64,000 nt of DNA from Oscheius onirici (Eukaryota; Nematoda; Chromadorea; Rhabditida; Rhabditidae), in contig OW051473.1 of the NCBI GenBank assembly GCA_932521025.1, positions 3,906,001 to 3,970,000 of the forward strand, given 5' to 3'. Each line of letters starts with the position of its first letter. Position 1 is the first letter of the stretch. Under the pieces are notes generated by a model, which worked only from the letters and a program-made list of their open reading frames with translations, had not been told where the DNA came from and ran no database searches. This document shows positions 59,788-64,000 of this stretch, piece after piece. A program made the position numbers and the translations under genes.

Positions 59788-62700
59788 ATGTCGCAAAAAG
59801 TCAGCAAATCGGCCGGATGGAAGTTTCAACCAAAGAAAGCGACGAGTCTCATTGTCTATACGGGCGACTTTTTTGACGAAGCCGATCGTCAAAATCTGAA
59901 GGATCTTACAGAACAGGTGCGTGTTTGGGTTTGCGCACCTTTTTTTCTAATCCTCGACCATTTTCACAGCCGTGTTGACAAAATCGTTCCAATTAGTGGA
60001 GGACGAGGCAGCCAGTCCCATGTGTTCATTTTTAGGGACTGTTCCTGTCTTTAAGCACAGTAGCGGCGCTCCATCGTCTCCGATAATCACAAGGGCAAAG
60101 CCTTTCTAGCCGAACGTTTCGCGGGCATATTATGCTAAAACAAACAGTATTCAGCTGGACACCAGGCTAAAAACAAGAAGGCTTTTTCAGCTCCAAGATG
60201 CCGATACGGATGATATCAGTTCTTTCCTCAGGGTTGTGCCACCCGTTGATCAGCTCATCCAGCAGATCCCCTTCAGTTTAGCTCTCTTGGAAATATTGTA
60301 CCTCAAATGTGAACTTGTAAGTTGTCCCCTATTCACACAATGTCTTTCTGTGCGCTCCGATGAACGAACCTCATACAAAATTCTTTTATGTAACCGGGTG
60401 TTAAATTTCTCGCAGAGCGCGAGTGAGAGCCGCCAGGAAAAGCAGCCATGGCAAGTTGGACATTCGATCGGTTTGCTCGGAGATCGTCACAAAAACAGAT
60501 GGACTATATGGAAGATTATTTATAGCATTTCAGGCATACATCGAAGGAAAAATAGAGTTTCCGAAGGCGATGTTAAGCTGTGAGCAGCTCTTCTGCCAAC
60601 TACTGTGGTGGTCGGCCTACTCTGAGCAGAAGAATCTGAACGCCTGTCTAAACAAACGAATTCCAACCCTTCAAGTAAGTTTATGATTATCTCAAAGGAC
60701 AGATGTTCCATTGCATGTTCGACCTTGAAAATAATGGGATCAGCGGTATTTAGTGTTTCGGAGGATGCATTCGAATCTCGTCTTTTGACAATGCCCAGAC
60801 AGCAATCACTCGCGATTGTATTGCAAATAAGATGAAGGCGCTTTTCCAGTCCGCCAAAATCATAAGCATGACTTTTCAGTGGAACGAGTTATTGCTGAAC
60901 ACTGAATATTTTCAGGAACTCGAAAGGCCAGTCGCCTCCATACTTCAAGTACTAAATAGAAACTTTCCCGGGCTAGTAGAGAGGGCACAGGCAGACAGAG
61001 CTCAACTTGCTGCCTGTCTTGAATGCCTTGGCTGTCATGGATTGGTCAACTGTTCTTCTGGATTGATCCGGTTAGACAAAACAACCCCAGATAACGTTTC
61101 ATTTCAGAATGTCGGATGCTGTCTATCATGAAGTGCTCCGTCACTCTGAGAGAATAAAAACAGTCGCTGTCAAGGTCAAAGAACTCAGCGACACAAAAAG
61201 TACAATCGACGAGAGCATATTTATGAGCCATTTTAGAAGCTGTTGACCCCTCGACGGCAAGTCATCAAAGACAGATGAGCCTGAAGCTATCGGAAGTGTT
61301 CGAAAGACTAAAACTCAATGAATGCATAGAATGTTCTTTGGAAGAGGCCATAAACAACGCTCATGTAGGTTGCACCCATACAGTCATCTTGTGAATTTAT
61401 AGCTTAACTCTCTTCTGAGAATAGTCAGGAAGCGAGTAGCCTCTGACCGTCTCCTTATTGGACTCTTCAATGCATTTACCAGATCCGCTCCAGACGACTT
61501 TGGATTTGAACAGTTAGATCCAGTTGTGGCTAAACTAATTGTAGTGTTTAACATTGCATATGATAAGGTACAGTGCAAGTTTGTACATGTAATATGACTA
61601 TTCAGCTATTGTCAATGTGTCCTGCTGGAGATTGTGACTCTGGATGTTTCGGGGACAGCTCCACTGAAGGACGACGTAGTTCCGATGAAACAGTTGCAGA
61701 CAGTCCTGATAGAAGAAGTAGTTTGTATATTTTTCCTTGTATATTTTGAACTGTAGGATCATCTGGCAGAGATTCGGGTAAAGCAGATTCACTGAGAAGG
61801 AGAAAAGCTTCGGGGAAAGCTGCTGCTCCAAAAAGTTTGTATTCAAAGTTATATCAGTTAATTTAATATCAGCAAGCCCTCTTGGGAGGCGTTTTCGAGG
61901 AAAACGACCAGCACATCATTCGTCTCTAAAAGATCTTAATATGCCTGGATCCCCAAAAATTAGTGCCGCACGAAGTTTGGGGAACATAGGTAAGGAGGAG
62001 GTTTTTAATCCATCAACTGTTTCAGTGAACGGTGCAAAAGAACAGATTGAGGCAAGAAACGTGTTCCGCTCAACACAATCCCTCGCAAGTGACGAAAATG
62101 ACGATGTCCAGACAGAGTGTCGCCTACAGCGATTGCATGTGAGTGTGTCTTGGACTTGAACCATTATTGGTTTAGATATCTCATCTTAAAAATGAACTGA
62201 GTCGAGCTCATAAACAAATTCAACATCTTCAGTCAGGGAATAACAAGTAAGTAGTGCCTTTCAAACAGAACTGTTTCAGTTTCAGTCTCTTGCCCACCCC
62301 TGACTACCCAAATGCCTCAAGCTACTACAATACTTCTTTCAAAGAAGACATTGTAAAACTTCTGGGGAAGTATGTGCCCAGTACTGTAAACTTTAATGGA
62401 GTTATTCAGATTCTCAGAACTTTACATACGAGCACGACACGATATTCAAGCAGCACTGAACAAACTGCCAGAATTTGCTGGATCCGAGGAATTGCAACAG
62501 AAGACAGTACTCAGCTGTGCAGTGGTCAGTACCAATGCCACTTTTAAATTTTTATATTCAGTTAACTTACCGTTCAGTTGTCGATTGTGTTCAGCGGAAA
62601 CGGGAAAGGATTTGGGATATCATACAGGAAGGTTAGAGTAGTTGTTGATCAAAACGCTTATAAACTAATAGGGGAAGCAAGAGAACAATGTGATGACTCT

Positions 62701-63147
62701 GAGGAGCTTGACTTTGCTCTTTACCGACATATGTATCGTCGTGCAAAATCACAGCATGGCATGCAGAATGCCAAGGTAAAAGTAGAGATTATTTCAGAAA
62801 ACGGAAACTTTAGGAAGTCACTTCTCAGATTTGGAAAACACTCTACGACTTTCCATCCCTAAAAACGTGTACGATTTTCAACCGGTTCGTACTGGAATGC
62901 TGTGATGTTGCCTGGGATGTTGTAGCCGGTATTGAAGGCAGGAAACCAAGGTATACAAACTTTTATGTTTTCAATTAATTTGTTCAGATTACGGTTGGAA
63001 TACGAAGCAGCCCTCTACGACTCGTCCAGACACAGCCGTTCCAATGATTCTGCTCACGGAAGTGAAGTTCGTCAAGTTCTTTGGCCAGCTCTCATCGACA
63101 CTGCGACAGAAAAATGCCTTCTAAAAGCAGTCGTCCTGACCAATTAA
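59788..63147 (+). CDS. SPATA18: Mitochondria-eating protein homologue (SPATA18/MIEAP-like)
   Basis: About 745 aa over some eighteen exons, beginning 59788-59916 and 60191-60316 and ending with WPALIDTATEKCLLKAVVLTN and TAA at 63145-63147. The C-terminal domain matches MIEAP: a helical part (FSELYIRARHDIQAALNKL), a core (FNRFVLECCDVAWDVVAG) and the family's VLWPAL near the end. Before it are a coiled coil (LKNELSRAHKQIQHLQ) and a Ser/Arg/Lys-rich low-complexity linker; the first 400 residues are helical and not recognised. Most phases agree, but the junction of exon 2 with the exon beginning near 60416 does not fit by the obvious donor, so one splice site or a small exon there is wrong in my model. 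MIEAP proteins act in mitochondrial quality control. Confidence 0.8.
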
Positions 63148-63160
63148 CGACTTCCTCAAA

Positions 63161-63166
63161 AATAAA
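63161..63166 (+). terminator. Polyadenylation signal of SPATA18-like gene
   Basis: AATAAA 14 nt after the stop codon. Confidence 0.6.
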
Positions 63167-64000
63167 ATATTCTAAGTGATCACCAGTACCTTCGCCACAG
63201 AACAGTCAATACAAGGCCATAACCTCAACACAGAGATCCAGCTTCACCTTGTTTCGAAAAAGTTTTCAAATTTGGACAAGTAGGCATGAAATGTTAATAA
63301 GCTAATGGTTGTTGTCGTTGCGTGACTAAATTGTCTTAACAACCGCAAACAGACTCCAGTTCCGCCTCTTATACCACACCTGTTGAATATTTTATTCAAT
63401 TCGAAGAAGCCACGTCAACAGGTATATCCTCTTTCCAAAGTCTACGGCACTTCCCCTAGTCCTTTCTTCTCCACCCGCGCACTTCAATTTCCTATTACTG
63501 AACTAATGTTGTTTCTGATAAATTTCATTGTTTTTATGTTTTGGGAACAACCTGATTCTTGCAGAGATTAGAGTTGATTGAAACTATTCTGCGACAGCTA
63601 ACCTAGAAAAGTTCATCAGTCGATTTAGAAGTGAATAAGTAAGGACTTTGAAAAACTTCGGTTTCTAACTTCCTATACGGAAATTTTTTCTGTTCGGGCA
63701 ATTTTCGCATTTGTCTTCCTTTGAAAAATGTTCACCTAGCAAGTGGCTGCAACAGACGACATGTGATTTGCTACGTGGAAAAGCAGTTATTCGTACGCTT
63801 CTGTTTGTGCCCTTTAAGTGATTTTTGAGATCTTGATGAAACTGTCATATTTGTGTTTACGGCCAATTTAACAATCCCACTGATCACATGCAATACAACA
63901 AAAATATATTGTTATCACGAACACTCGGATACCTCCGCACTTCTTCTAGCATGTCTGCGCTTGAAGTTCGTGCTGGCAGGAAATGACTTCGTTCATTAAG
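63167..64000. other. Right-hand end of window, nothing supportable seen
   Basis: About 830 bp of AT-rich DNA with only short open frames; no exon chain, RNA gene or repeat recognised. Confidence 0.4.

Overview
This is a gene-dense animal nuclear window, and it is almost certainly from a nematode. Introns are short (often 35-50 bp, ending in tttcag). The strongest species clue is a complete nematocin precursor at 31.9-32.6 kb: its cysteine-ring peptide followed by RRYG is, to my knowledge, the C. elegans peptide, joined to a neurophysin domain. A serpentine chemoreceptor-type 7TM gene, a CYP13-like P450 cluster, separate adjacent genes for the two halves of C1-tetrahydrofolate synthase, and repeated orphan 3' splice sites just before start codons (as expected for spliced-leader trans-splicing) all agree. 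I cannot fix the species.

Layout. 0-2.1 kb: 3' end of a conventional protein kinase C with two alternative last exons. 6.9-9.1 kb: a biogenic-amine (dopamine D1-like) GPCR. 9.5-18.1 kb, minus strand: two tandem paralogues of a divergent pre-SET/SET/post-SET protein. Their promoters and first introns were duplicated too, and a 113-bp intronic block is 100% identical between them. A LINE remnant lies in the second copy. 18.4-21.8 kb: a PRADC1-like secreted protein followed closely by an unrecognised helical protein, possibly an operon. 22.9-24.0 kb: a UBASH3-type histidine phosphatase. 24-29.3 kb: no supportable gene. 29.3-31.5 kb: a TspanC8 tetraspanin with a long basic tail.

31.8-42.3 kb, minus strand: nematocin, a cysteine-rich secreted protein, two orphan proteins, a DOMON protein with Q/N/G/Y-rich tails and two mutually exclusive C-terminal exon sets, and a 7TM chemoreceptor-like gene. 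43.2-47.0 kb: methylene-THF dehydrogenase/cyclohydrolase, then formate-THF ligase. 47.1-47.75 kb: an unrecognised convergent gene. 48.3-56.7 kb: a minus-strand P450 array of two intact genes, one pseudogene and one fossil exon, with a 177-bp-arm inverted repeat between members. 57.0 kb: a tRNA-like SINE with an 11-bp target-site duplication. 57.8-58.8 kb: an RNF141-like RING protein. 59.8-63.1 kb: a mitochondria-eating-protein (SPATA18/MIEAP) homologue.

Exon models were read by eye from GT/AG sites, frame continuity and protein similarity recalled from memory. Boundaries may be off by a base or two. Where phases add up over the whole gene this is stated.
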